From contig NZ_JNXC01000005.1 of NCBI RefSeq assembly GCF_000716595.1, positions 62,001 through 126,000 on the forward strand: a DNA stretch of 64,000 nt, read 5' to 3'. The position numbers and the translations under genes were made by a program. Source of the DNA: Saccharothrix sp. NRRL B-16314. Lineage in GTDB: Bacteria > Actinomycetota > Actinomycetes > Mycobacteriales > Pseudonocardiaceae. This document shows positions 7,748-16,002 of the stretch, one piece after another; position 1 is the first letter of the stretch; every line of letters begins with the position of its first letter. The notes below the pieces were generated by a model, which did not search any database, was not told the DNA's origin, and worked only from the letters and a program-made list of their open reading frames with translations.

Positions 7748-9334
7748 ATGAGCCCTCGTAAGACCCCCGCGAAGGCTGCCCAGCGCGGCGAGATCCTGAC
7801 GCTGCCAAGCGGCTCGCTGAAGGTCCGTGTCTACGCCGGCAAGGACTCCTTGACTGGCAAGAAGCACTTCCTGACCGAGACGATCTCCCACAAGCTCCCC
7901 GACTACCGCAAAGTCGCGGAGCGAGCGCGGACGAAGCTGCTCAACCAGGTTGACGAACGCCGCGCCCCGCGCACGAATGCCACCGTCAACATGTTGATGG
8001 ACAAGTATGAGCAGAACCTGAACGTCGATCGAAGCACCGAAATCAGCTATCGCCGGAACATCCGGCTGCACATCCGCCCGTTGCTCGGTGACCGGCAACT
8101 CGGCAAGGACCTGCACGGTGAAACGTGGGACTCCTTCAACGCCACCCTCAAGCAGTGCTCGAAGCACTGCGGAGGCAAAGGCAAGTTCATCGAGCACCGC
8201 AAGTCGGGCGAACACGAGTGCACGGACAAGTGCAAAGTGCACGCCTGCGAAGGGTTATCCGACTCCACCATCCGCAAAATCTACTCTTGCTTGAGCGGTG
8301 CCATGAAGCTCGCGCTTCGGTGGGGCTGGATCTCAGTCAACCCTCTGGACGTTGCGACGCAGCCCAAAGCGCCGCAATCGAAGCCGCATCCTCCGTCCAC
8401 CGAAGAGGCCGCGATCATCGTCAACGAAGCGTTCAGGGACTTCGCTTGGGGGATGCTCGTGTGGCTGACGATGGTGACAGGGTTCCGACGCGGTGAACTC
8501 TGTGGCGTGAGGATCGCTGACGTCGACTTCACTCAGCGCGCACTCACCGTAGAGGTAGCCGTAGGCCAGGAGGGAGGCGAAACCTGGGAGACTGATCCGA
8601 AGGATCACCAGAAGCGGCGAATCGCACTGGACGAGGCGACTTGGAGTCTGCTGCTCATCTACATCGAGCACATCAAGGAGATCGCCGCAGAGGCCGGTGT
8701 GACTCTGGCACCCAAGGGCAAGTTGTTCTCCCGGTCCATTGACCACAAGACGCCACTGAAGCCGGATTCCGTCTCCCAGCGCTACTCGCGCATGTGCAAG
8801 CGACTTGAGGTCCAGACGAACCTGCACGCGCTACGCCACTACAGCGCGACCGAACTCATCGCGGCAGGGGTCGACCCCAGGACGGTCGCAGGCCGTCTAG
8901 GGCACGGCGGGGGCGGCGCAACGACGCTCAAGGTGTACTCGGCGTGGCGGTCGGAAGCCGATCAGCGGGCAGCGTCCACCTTGACCGGTCGGATGCCTAC
9001 GCCGCCGATCGCGCTGGATCGAAGCGGTAAGGCAGTCTCAACACTTGAGCCGAAAATTACCGGGCCGTACCGGAAGATCGCTGCTGACCTTCGGGGAGCC
9101 ATCACCTGCGGTGCGCTCCGCCCAGGCGACACACTGCCGACCGTAGCCGAGCTGACTACGCGGTACGGCGTGTCAGCGGGCACAGCGAATCGCGCAGTCG
9201 CCGAACTGAAAGCAGCCGGGTTGGTACAGGCGAGTCGCGGCAAGCGGCCGGTCGTACTCGACCCCTCGGCCGCAGCCTCCCAGTCCGCAGAAGTTGTCCA
9301 AATTACGTCGAACCGGAAGGCGCGGCAGGGATGA
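7748..9334 (+). CDS. Tyrosine integrase with C-terminal GntR-type winged helix
   Basis: A 528-aa site-specific recombinase that would catalyse attP x attB integration at tRNA-Arg. Order: N-terminal arm-binding region, a core-binding domain with a Cys/His-rich insertion (about residues 135-170), then the catalytic domain with the first Arg in TGFRRGEL (about 247), LHALRHYSATEL giving His and Arg (about 359-362), RLGHGG, and the nucleophile in KVYSAW (about 396). Residues about 440-510 form a GntR-like winged HTH (ITGPYRKIAADLRGAITCG, YGVSAGTANRAVAELKAAGL), an unusual extension. The gene directly follows attL, the usual AICE arrangement. Confidence 0.93.
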   Translation: MSPRKTPAKAAQRGEILTLPSGSLKVRVYAGKDSLTGKKHFLTETISHKLPDYRKVAERARTKLLNQVDERRAPRTNATVNMLMDKYEQNLNVDRSTEISYRRNIRLHIRPLLGDRQLGKDLHGETWDSFNATLKQCSKHCGGKGKFIEHRKSGEHECTDKCKVHACEGLSDSTIRKIYSCLSGAMKLALRWGWISVNPLDVATQPKAPQSKPHPPSTEEAAIIVNEAFRDFAWGMLVWLTMVTGFRRGELCGVRIADVDFTQRALTVEVAVGQEGGETWETDPKDHQKRRIALDEATWSLLLIYIEHIKEIAAEAGVTLAPKGKLFSRSIDHKTPLKPDSVSQRYSRMCKRLEVQTNLHALRHYSATELIAAGVDPRTVAGRLGHGGGGATTLKVYSAWRSEADQRAASTLTGRMPTPPIALDRSGKAVSTLEPKITGPYRKIAADLRGAITCGALRPGDTLPTVAELTTRYGVSAGTANRAVAELKAAGLVQASRGKRPVVLDPSAAASQSAEVVQITSNRKARQG

Positions 9335-9341
9335 AGTCGAA

Positions 9342-10496
9342 TCAACCGGCTAGCTCCTCCAATCGCCGCCGCTGCCGAACCGACCCGACTCGCGCGGCCA
9401 GAATCCGCGCACGTTCAGCGTGAGTGGATGCTTGGCGACGTTCACCAAGTCCTGATAGCACCTGCACCAGGTCCACTCGCACGGCCGTTTCCGCTCGCGC
9501 GAATTCTGGGTTCAACTGGTCGAGCACATCGGACAGCACGGCAACAGCCTCAGGCTCGCCGAGTCGTGCGAGCGCGCTACCTCGCCACCTGGCAAGGTGT
9601 GTTCCGTCGAACACCAGGTAGGCCGCTTCTGTGTTGCCGGGACGAGTCGGCATGAGTCGCCCTGCATTGTCGAACGCGTGAAGGCTGCCGTCACGATCGC
9701 CAGTTGCGGCCAATGCTTCCCCATGACCGGCGAACAGCCACGAGGCGAGAAGTCCGGGGGCATGATGTTCCGCGATAGCGCACGCATAGCGGGTCAACTC
9801 GACTGCGGATCGCGTCTCGCCGATGTCGAGCAGAACAACCGCTTGACCCGCACAGGCGTACGCCTCCAGAGCGCTGGATTCGGCGACGCGTGCCGCGCTT
9901 CGGGCCTTGTCGTAGTGCTCCCAGGATTCGCGGAGCAATCCTTGATCGAGTGACTGCCAGCCGGCCAGCGTGCACGCGTCCACCAAGACGCGCGCGAGCG
10001 CGATCCTCGACCGTTGGTCCAGGACGTTGCCGAGCAGGCTCCACATCTGGCTGATCTGGGCGCGGAGTTCGCCGAGCAGTGCCGACCCACCCAATCGGCG
10101 ATCAATGATCCGAGTCAGGTCGAGCTTCTGCTGAAGTAGCGAGATCGTCTGTTGATCGACCGCTCGTCCGGAGGTGATCCGTGCCCGCAGTTCCAGCGCC
10201 TCCCCTGACCACGACTGGACCTCGGATGGTGAGGGCTTGGCGGGTTTGAGCAGTCGGTCGATCGGGACGCCGAGCATTTCCTCAAGCAGTCGCTTGGTGC
10301 CTGCCCGTACCGGCCCCAGTGGTCGGCCGTCGGCGCGTTGGCCCGATGCCAGGCGGTGGACGTGGCGGACGCTGAGCGTCGCGTCGATGCCGTGTTCGTA
10401 GGCGAACAGGGTGGCCTGTTCGCTGAACTCCTCTGCTGTCAGCCCGCGCTTGTGGAGCAGTTCGCCCAGCAGTGTTCGTCCGTGCCCTGACGTCAT
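9342..10496 (-). CDS. HTH-TPR regulator A of the element
   Basis: A 384-aa protein with an N-terminal HTH region (about residues 8-60, LGELLHKRGLTAEEFSEQAT) and a C-terminal helical TPR-like repeat region (about 150-380; SWEHYDKARSAARVAESSA, HLARWRGSALARLGEPEAVA). It is paralogous to the protein at 16528-17700: both share ALARVL/DA.TLAGW, VLLDIGE..AVEL, LARWRGSAL and RQR.RLE-like ends. Probably a DNA-binding regulator of element genes with a peptide- or protein-sensing TPR domain; this is inference from architecture. It converges on the integrase gene with a 7-bp gap. Confidence 0.75.
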   Translation of the reverse strand: MTSGHGRTLLGELLHKRGLTAEEFSEQATLFAYEHGIDATLSVRHVHRLASGQRADGRPLGPVRAGTKRLLEEMLGVPIDRLLKPAKPSPSEVQSWSGEALELRARITSGRAVDQQTISLLQQKLDLTRIIDRRLGGSALLGELRAQISQMWSLLGNVLDQRSRIALARVLVDACTLAGWQSLDQGLLRESWEHYDKARSAARVAESSALEAYACAGQAVVLLDIGETRSAVELTRYACAIAEHHAPGLLASWLFAGHGEALAATGDRDGSLHAFDNAGRLMPTRPGNTEAAYLVFDGTHLARWRGSALARLGEPEAVAVLSDVLDQLNPEFARAETAVRVDLVQVLSGLGERRQASTHAERARILAARVGSVRQRRRLEELAG

Positions 10497-10519
10497 CGGT
10501 TGATCTCCATATCACCAAT

Positions 10520-10531
10520 GTCAGCGCTGAC
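10520..10531. promoter_or_regulatory. 12-bp palindrome upstream of regulator A
   Basis: GTCAGCGCTGAC is a perfect palindrome 24 bp upstream of regulator A's start, in the divergent promoter region. Its core AGCGCTGAC recurs upstream of xis at 15888-15896, so both may bind the same element regulator. Confidence 0.5.
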
Positions 10532-10627
10532 CAGTCTATGCCCCCATAGGTCCCGCTGGGGCGCTGGCAGGTCATTTGCTTCCACTGGACCAGCGGGCAA
10601 GCTGAAGTCAGCGATTCGTCAAGGACG

Positions 10628-10849
10628 GTGGTGATCGTGGTGTGGAGTGGGCTTGCGAGCGATGTCGGCGGGGTCGCGCTGTTTCTGGTGTGGCTCGTGA
10701 TCCCCCTTCTCTACCTCGTCGCTGTCGGCAGGCGATACGTGCGGCAAAGCCAGGAGAACGCACAGGTGGCGGTCCGGGCGCGCGACGAGGTGTGCCAGAT
10801 CCGCGAGGAGCACAGGGAAGGCAGTCATGACCTTGACGCTGGTGAGTGA
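10628..10849 (+). CDS. Small single-pass membrane protein of the element
   Basis: A 73-aa protein with one hydrophobic segment (GGVALFLVWLVIPLLYLVAV) followed by a basic and then charged helical tail (RQSQENAQVAVRARDEV). Several GTG codons at the start leave the exact N-terminus open. It overlaps the next gene by 23 bp, which points to translational coupling. No family recognised; small membrane proteins beside transfer genes are frequent on actinomycete elements. Confidence 0.6.
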   Translation: MVIVVWSGLASDVGGVALFLVWLVIPLLYLVAVGRRYVRQSQENAQVAVRARDEVCQIREEHREGSHDLDAGE

Positions 10850-11159
10850 CGGTGACCGGGGTGAAAGCGGGGAGCGGCGTGCGTCGTTGTTCGATGACCC
10901 GAAGATCGTCGCCGAGGTCCAGGAGCTGGTGAACGATCAGGCACCGCGTCTGTTCGCGGTGGTGCGGGAGACGTTCGAGCCTGAGGACGTGCAGGTCGCG
11001 GCGTGGGGGATGACCACCCGCAAGGGTGTCGAGGTGTTCCCGGTTCACGGGGGTGCGCACATGAGCCTTCAGTCTGCGGAGAACGCTCTGATCTTCTTCC
11101 GCGCCGGCGGGCGGGCGGTTCCCCGAGTGGTCTGGGTCGGGGGCGACGGTGGGAAGTAG
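10827..11159 (+). CDS. Hypothetical element protein
   Basis: A 110-aa soluble protein, unrecognised. It has an acidic N-terminus (SLFDDPKIVAEVQELVNDQA) and an alpha/beta-looking centre (DVQVAAWGMTTRKGVEVF). It overlaps both neighbours (23 bp upstream, 11 bp downstream), so it is almost certainly co-translated with them in a three-gene operon. Its ATG follows GGAAGGC. Confidence 0.65.
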   Translation: MTLTLVSDGDRGESGERRASLFDDPKIVAEVQELVNDQAPRLFAVVRETFEPEDVQVAAWGMTTRKGVEVFPVHGGAHMSLQSAENALIFFRAGGRAVPRVVWVGGDGGK

Positions 11160-11700
11160 CGGCCTGGCGAGTGCGCTGGAGTGCGTGGAGCGTGGATGGC
11201 CGGTGGTGCCGGGTGCGCTGTGGATTGATGACGCCTATGTCGATCCTGTGACGAACCTCGACTGCGAGTCTTTGGCCCTGTGTCTACCGGCTATGGCGAC
11301 GTCGGACCCGGAGTTGGTCCGGCGGTTGTGGCCGGTGCTGGAGGACGGAGTCACGCGTTCGACGCTGGCCGTTCTGGGGCCGGAGATGGTCGCGTTCGCG
11401 GTGGAACCGGAGCGGGGACGGCGGGTGGTGATCTCCGGGCGGTTCGGTACTGCTCCCACGCCGGTGGTGATGCTGCCGCTTCCGGCGGCCGGGCTGATGG
11501 TGGAGTTCGCGGTGTTCGTGCTGTCGTCCGTGGATGGGTTGGACGAGAAGTTCGTGATTCCGGCGGGGGCGACGTTGCCGCTTCCTCCGGTGGTGGTCGA
11601 GGGGTACGAGGCGCGGTGGCTGGTGTCGCCGTTCGAGTGCGAACGGCTGATGACCGGTCCGGAGTTGGCACGTCTGCTGAAGACCTCCGACCGGCGTTAG
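11149..11700 (+). CDS. Possible degenerate prim-pol-like protein
   Basis: A 183-aa protein starting at GTG 11149 and overlapping the previous gene by 11 bp. The spacing of VERGWPVVPG, TSDPELVRRLWPV, STLAVLGPEMVAFAVEPE and ARWLVSPFECERLM resembles the N-terminal domain of actinomycete bifunctional primase-polymerases. However, the catalytic acidic pair expected after the strand (hDhD) reads AFAVEP here, so polymerase activity is unlikely. The family assignment is an inference from pattern, not a firm match. If correct, it may be the remnant of the element's replication protein. Confidence 0.45.
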   Translation: MGSSGLASALECVERGWPVVPGALWIDDAYVDPVTNLDCESLALCLPAMATSDPELVRRLWPVLEDGVTRSTLAVLGPEMVAFAVEPERGRRVVISGRFGTAPTPVVMLPLPAAGLMVEFAVFVLSSVDGLDEKFVIPAGATLPLPPVVVEGYEARWLVSPFECERLMTGPELARLLKTSDRR

Positions 11701-11719
11701 CAGGATCGGACGGTTGGTG

Positions 11720-11755
11720 CACGGGTGCCGCTCGCCTCCCTCTCCGGCACCCGTG
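11720..11755 (+). terminator. Hairpin terminator after the three-gene operon
   Basis: CACGGGTGCCG (11720-11730) pairs with CGGCACCCGTG (11745-11755) around a 14-nt loop, 20 bp after the stop of the prim-pol-like gene. Confidence 0.65.
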
Positions 11756-11761
11756 GGACGG

Positions 11762-11811
11762 AACGGCCGTGTGCGAACCATCCACCCGGATGGCACCGCA
11801 CACGGCCGTTT
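11762..11811. terminator. Large nested hairpin between convergent operons
   Basis: AACGGCCGTGTGCG (11762-11775) pairs with 11797-11810 over 14 bp. Inside its loop, CCATCC (11778-11783) pairs with GGATGG (11788-11793). The stem starts with AA and ends with TTT, so it could stop transcription from either side. A further stem, GGGACGGG/CCCGTCCC (11822-11840), follows. It lies between the rightward three-gene operon and the leftward traB operon. Confidence 0.65.
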
Positions 11812-11946
11812 CGCGCTGTCCGGGACGGGTGGCCCGTCCCATGCCCCACCCGTCACAAGAGCCCGTTTAGGCAGGTCAAAGCGCATATCGGGCGTGTCAC
11901 AGCGGGTGTGACGGGATACCAGGCTTGGGACGGGTTCGGTGACGGG

Positions 11947-14097
11947 TCAGTCCTCATCCTCGATCACCTCGCCATCCACGACGGTCCCGTCCCTGACTGC
12001 GCTCAGCGCCGCACGGATGTCCGCGACGAGGTAGCCGCGCACCTGCCGCACACCGTCATCGGTGGTGATCCGGTCGCGCTTCGGTCGGCACCCCACCTCG
12101 CCCATCCGTAGCCCGAACGCGGTTGGCTCGACAGCCAACGCGGCCACGAGTTCCGCCGTGGGAACGAAGTCCCGTCCACCGGGGTGGAGATCGTCGCCGA
12201 GGTAGTCCACAACGGACGCCAGCAGTTCCGGCACCTCCGCTTCCTCCGTGCGTTGGACCGCTGTCCCGATCGCCTTCGCCACAGCGGCGTGGTCGAGCGC
12301 CGGCTGGCTGTCCTGTCCGGCCGCATGGCCGCTCAACGTGCCCTCCGCTTCTCTGAGCGCACGCCCTCGGGAGCAGATGGTTCGCCAGTCCTCGTTCGGC
12401 ATGTAGTACGTGCGGACGGTCGTAGCGAGCACGTCTGCCCCTGCTGTGTTCTCCCCGTCCGGTCGGAGGATGCCGACGCCCTTGTGCGTGGCGAGTAGCC
12501 GGCTGCTGTCGTAGCCGCGTGTGTTCATCTGTTCACCCAGGACGATGTTGCTGTCGCGCCAGTCCATGACCCGCAGCGCGAACCGTGAGCCGAGCACCGC
12601 CCGCAGATTGCTGGGGATGGTCTTGCTGTCGGGGCGTTGGGTTGCCAGGACGAGCACGATCCCTGCGGCCGGTCCCTTGCGGGCAAGCCACGTCAGCAGC
12701 TCGCCCACGTACTCGCCTGCGGTGAGCTTCTTGTCCTGCACCTCCAGTGGTGTCCGGTCCTCCAGCGGGATCTGCACTTCGTCGACGACGATCGCGGTCA
12801 CCGGCATGTCGAGGTCCGGGTCACGGGACATGGCCGGGGTGATCTTCGATTCGGGGCACACCTCGTCGTCGAGGTCCTGCATCCTGCGGTAGCGGCCCTG
12901 CACCTCGGCGACGAGTTCCACCAGCCAGTCCACGAGCGTCAGGACGTGTTCCGGTTCGTCACCGGCCATGAACCGATGCGCCACCCGTCCCGCCGCGTAC
13001 CAGTCCTTCCCCGCCTTGAAATCCGCCACGTAGAGCCGCGTATACGGGTCCAAGATCAAGCCCGCGGCTGCCAACCGTGCCGCGAAAGTCTTGCCCTGCC
13101 TGGGAATCGCGCCTACGAGCAACGACGTCCACACCAACGGCAGATCCACCCGCCGCTGCCGCGCGTCACGCCCGAACGGCACCGGCCGCCACGCATCCCA
13201 CCGCTCGACGCCGAGCAGTGGCGTCCGCAGCGGAGGCGACCCGTACGGGTCCTCATCGGCGACCCACAGCGCGACCCTGCCCGCGTGGCCGCCATTGCCA
13301 CGCACCCGCTCCACGATGAGCTGTACCTCGTCCACCGCGAGCGCCGACGCCAACGCCTCCCGGTTCTTGACCACATCGGCCGCTTTACGGGTCGCGGGCA
13401 GGTCCACTGTGACCGCCCACCCGTCACCCTGCCGCGTGGCGCGCTCGACCAGCCGCAGACTCTCGTCCTTGCCGATGAGCTTGGCGTCCCGAAACGCGTC
13501 CACGAGCACCTGCGGGTCCATCGTCCACGTCAGCGTCCGTGGTCCGGCCAGTACCGGTGTGCGACCCGGTGAGCCGTCCTTGCGGCGGCCGAGCACCGCC
13601 AGGACCACCGCGACCACCACGCCACCTGTCCACAGCACCCGATGCCCGTAGACGAGATCGAGCACCGCGACCACCACGCCAGTGGCGATGAGAGTGGCGC
13701 CGGTGACCTTCCACCGGAACAACGCCAACGCCCGGATGTCGGTGAACTTGTCCGCCAGCTTCTCCGACTGCTCCGCAGCCGCCCGGAAGTCGGCGACCCG
13801 AACCCACGACCGCCACCACCGCAACGCCACCACCAACCCCCGCACCACCGCACCACCGCACCGGAACGGCGACCGCAGCACCGCCACCACGAGATCCCTG
13901 ACGGCCTGCACCACCAGCCGACGCGACTTCATTACGGCGGGCACACGGGGCGAACGCTGCCACCAACCGGCGACCCGCCGCGCCCACGACCGCCGCTCCG
14001 TTCGCGGCTGGTCGTTCACGAACTCACCGTCAAGGACCGCGTTCACCAGGTCACGCCGTGACGCCTGCACCGGCAGCGAACCGCTCTCGTCGTTCAT
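11947..14097 (-). CDS. FtsK/SpoIIIE-type conjugal DNA translocase (TraB-like)
   Basis: A 716-aa motor that would pump double-stranded element DNA into a recipient, the single-protein transfer system of mycelial actinomycetes. Two or so hydrophobic segments lie around residues 120-170 (LIATGVVVAVLDLVYGH, GGVVVAVVLAVLG). The FtsK-type ATPase has Walker A VGAIPRQGKTFAAR (about 327-340) and Walker B TAIVVDEVQ (about 433-441), with LVLATQRPDSKTIPSNLRA as the conserved motif after it. The C-terminus holds a winged-helix-like region. It overlaps the upstream SpdB-like gene by 4 bp (ATGA), so the two are translationally coupled. Confidence 0.9.
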   Translation of the reverse strand: MNDESGSLPVQASRRDLVNAVLDGEFVNDQPRTERRSWARRVAGWWQRSPRVPAVMKSRRLVVQAVRDLVVAVLRSPFRCGGAVVRGLVVALRWWRSWVRVADFRAAAEQSEKLADKFTDIRALALFRWKVTGATLIATGVVVAVLDLVYGHRVLWTGGVVVAVVLAVLGRRKDGSPGRTPVLAGPRTLTWTMDPQVLVDAFRDAKLIGKDESLRLVERATRQGDGWAVTVDLPATRKAADVVKNREALASALAVDEVQLIVERVRGNGGHAGRVALWVADEDPYGSPPLRTPLLGVERWDAWRPVPFGRDARQRRVDLPLVWTSLLVGAIPRQGKTFAARLAAAGLILDPYTRLYVADFKAGKDWYAAGRVAHRFMAGDEPEHVLTLVDWLVELVAEVQGRYRRMQDLDDEVCPESKITPAMSRDPDLDMPVTAIVVDEVQIPLEDRTPLEVQDKKLTAGEYVGELLTWLARKGPAAGIVLVLATQRPDSKTIPSNLRAVLGSRFALRVMDWRDSNIVLGEQMNTRGYDSSRLLATHKGVGILRPDGENTAGADVLATTVRTYYMPNEDWRTICSRGRALREAEGTLSGHAAGQDSQPALDHAAVAKAIGTAVQRTEEAEVPELLASVVDYLGDDLHPGGRDFVPTAELVAALAVEPTAFGLRMGEVGCRPKRDRITTDDGVRQVRGYLVADIRAALSAVRDGTVVDGEVIEDED

Positions 14098-14903
14098 GAC
14101 AACCCACCCCTGCCGAGTTCACGCGTCAGCGTGGCCGCCAGACGTGACGACAGCCCACGCGAGCACCCCGTGACCTCACGGACCCAAGACGGCGTCACCG
14201 TGGTCCCTGGTGCCCACGCCGCCCGTGCTGACACCAGGTACTCGGCGAACGTCGTCCGACTGCCGGCGCGCTTACTCTTGGCGGCCGGTCGCGGTCGGGG
14301 TTCATGAACGGCTACCGGCATACTGCGGTCGGCTTCCATGAACGCTGCCGACACAGCCTCCGTCAGCTTGTCCCGCAGGTCCGTGACCGCCTCCGCAGCC
14401 ACGAACACCACCAACGGCGGAACCGAGTGCAGCACGACACCCGACACCGAGCCGGCCGCGTACGACGCCCACGTGTTCATGACGTACGTGGCAGCGAGCG
14501 TGAACCACTTCGCCCGCCGCACCCACGGCCCCGTCCGCACCCGATACCGCGCGGTCACCTGCTCCGCCCGCAGGATCGCCAGCAACACCAGCGACACCGT
14601 CGGATCAAGCAGCCACGCCGCCAACCACGGCAGCGACCACACCGACGCATCACCGGCCGCGAAGTGCTGGACGTTGGTCATCGTGAACCCCAGGCCCAGG
14701 ACGATCCCTGCCCAGCACAACCGGTCCACCTGCGCCCGCACCCGCTCGACCCGCAACGCCACCACGTCCGGCCGCGCCTGGTGCGCCCGCAACTCCGCAG
14801 CCTCAACCGCCTCCCGCGCAATCCGGGCCGCCGTGTTCTCGTCCGGCGCGGCGGGTGGCCGCCCGAAGGCGACCACCCTTCCCACACCCTTCGGTGTGCT
14901 CAC
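14094..14903 (-). CDS. SpdB-like membrane protein (DUF2637-type) with C-terminal HTH
   Basis: A 269-aa protein with an N-terminal amphipathic helix and about four membrane segments (WAGIVLGLGFTMTNVQHF, AAWLLDPTVSLVLLAILRAE, WFTLAATYVMNTWASYA, VVLHSVPPLVVFVAAEAV). A soluble tail carries a likely winged helix (VTPSWVREVTGCSRGLSSRL). This is the layout of intramycelial spread proteins that accompany TraB on Streptomyces plasmids and AICEs. Four-bp overlaps on both sides fix it in the transfer operon. Confidence 0.8.
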   Translation of the reverse strand: MSTPKGVGRVVAFGRPPAAPDENTAARIAREAVEAAELRAHQARPDVVALRVERVRAQVDRLCWAGIVLGLGFTMTNVQHFAAGDASVWSLPWLAAWLLDPTVSLVLLAILRAEQVTARYRVRTGPWVRRAKWFTLAATYVMNTWASYAAGSVSGVVLHSVPPLVVFVAAEAVTDLRDKLTEAVSAAFMEADRSMPVAVHEPRPRPAAKSKRAGSRTTFAEYLVSARAAWAPGTTVTPSWVREVTGCSRGLSSRLAATLTRELGRGGLS

Positions 14904-15229
14904 CGTCGATCACCCCTGCGACGCGGACCGTCCACCGCAGTCACCGTCAGCGCCTTCGTGAGTGTGTAGCCGGAGAACAACGCCGGCAGACCCAACACCA
15001 CCCACAACAGCGTGGAGTCCCGACCATGGGTGACCACCAACCACTGAACACCCACGATCACACCGGCCGTCACCACCACCCGGCCCGTGAGCGACAGCAA
15101 CCGCGCACCGGCACGCGCCGTATCGGCGGCAGCCTTCGCCCGACGCGAACCGGCCCGCCACACCATCACCAGTGCCAGCAGCACACCCACACCAGCGAGC
15201 ACCTGGGTAACCGTCAGATTGATCGTCAT
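14900..15229 (-). CDS. Small membrane protein of the transfer operon (Spd-like)
   Basis: A 109-aa protein with segments VLAGVGVLLALVMVWRAG, VVVTAGVIVGVQWLVV and LLWVVLGLPALFSGYTLTKA. It sits between whiB and spdB with 4-bp overlaps on both sides, so it is co-translated. Likely another spread or transfer accessory protein. The sequence has no diagnostic motif; the role is inferred from context. Confidence 0.7.
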   Translation of the reverse strand: MTINLTVTQVLAGVGVLLALVMVWRAGSRRAKAAADTARAGARLLSLTGRVVVTAGVIVGVQWLVVTHGRDSTLLWVVLGLPALFSGYTLTKALTVTAVDGPRRRGDRR

Positions 15230-15573
15230 GACGACGGCCCACCCATCCGGCTACGCCGCGCCCGCCACACCGGGTACAGGGCGCGCCGGTCCTCATCGGA
15301 CAGGCCACCCCACACACCGACCGTGCCAACACCGGCCGTACGCAACTCCAGTTCCAAGCACGCACGCCGCGCCGGACACTCCGCACACAACCAGGCCGCC
15401 AACTCCCGATCCGTCAACTCCTCGTCGTCCCACTCCGGCGACTCGTCACCCGACACCAACCACAAGCACCGGCCATCCCGCGTGACGATCTCCAACAACA
15501 CCTCATCCGGTACCGCCGCGAAGCGGTCGAGGTCCGCCGCAATCACCTCGTAGTAGTTCTCTCCGTTCACCAC
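15226..15573 (-). CDS. WhiB-family iron-sulfur transcriptional regulator
   Basis: A 115-aa WhiB-like protein. Four cysteines appear in the family pattern: GRCLWL, then WLCAECPARRACLE. The GVWGG turn is followed by the basic tail RRALYPVWRARRSR. WhiB proteins bind a 4Fe-4S cluster and act with the sigma factor. WhiB-like genes on actinomycete mobile elements and phages are known. Here it lies in the transfer operon behind xis (7-bp overlap), so it may tie transfer to redox or developmental state. Confidence 0.9.
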   Translation of the reverse strand: MVNGENYYEVIAADLDRFAAVPDEVLLEIVTRDGRCLWLVSGDESPEWDDEELTDRELAAWLCAECPARRACLELELRTAGVGTVGVWGGLSDEDRRALYPVWRARRSRMGGPSS

Positions 15574-15851
15574 GAGGCACCCCCGGTCAGCCGAGCGACC
15601 TCACGGGCCGTCCGACGCTCGGCAGCCATACCGACCACGTCGACCACTCCCCCGGAGTCCACCGCCCTCCGAGCCATCTCCTCGACCGCCTGCGCCGGCA
15701 CGACGTACCGGGTTCGGACACGAACGGCAGGGAAGGCGTCTTCCCGAATCGCCCGGTACAGCGTTGACGGAGCGATGCGCATCAAGCGCGCGGCCTCTCG
15801 CACCGTGTAGAAGGTGGGCGAGCCAGCGCCCACGCCAGTTGTCTCAGCCAT
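15567..15851 (-). CDS. Excisionase-like HTH protein (Xis)
   Basis: A 94-aa protein with a MerR-like/HTH_17 DNA-binding fold: FYTVREAARLMRIAPSTLYR then AIREDAFPAVRVRTRYVVP. This is the usual form of AICE excisionases and small DNA-binding accessory proteins. It heads the leftward transfer operon. Unlike pSAM2-type elements, where xis is near int, it lies 6 kb from the integrase, so either role (Xis or operon regulator) is possible. The promoter region upstream contains repeated CGYTGAY motifs. Confidence 0.75.
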   Translation of the reverse strand: MAETTGVGAGSPTFYTVREAARLMRIAPSTLYRAIREDAFPAVRVRTRYVVPAQAVEEMARRAVDSGGVVDVVGMAAERRTAREVARLTGGASW

Positions 15852-15887
15852 TGGTTCCGCCTTCGAAAGACTGATTTCACCGCTCGA

Positions 15888-15934
15888 AGCGCTGACATAA
15901 GCGTTGATTATCGGTCAATAGACGCTGATATCAG
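15888..15934. promoter_or_regulatory. Iterated CGYTGAY motifs and palindrome in divergent xis/XRE promoter
   Basis: CGCTGACAT (15890-15898), CGTTGATTA (15902-15910) and CGCTGATAT (15923-15931) are direct copies, the last inside the perfect palindrome CTGATATCAG (15925-15934). The region is clearly more AT-rich than its surroundings and lies between the leftward xis operon and the rightward XRE gene. This suggests a shared operator/promoter that decides transfer versus maintenance. Confidence 0.6.
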
Positions 15935-16002
15935 TGATAACTCCGAAATCGGCCTGAACCTCGCGCTAACGTCGGCGCTGAGGGCGGCGCACGGAGGCGG
16001 AC

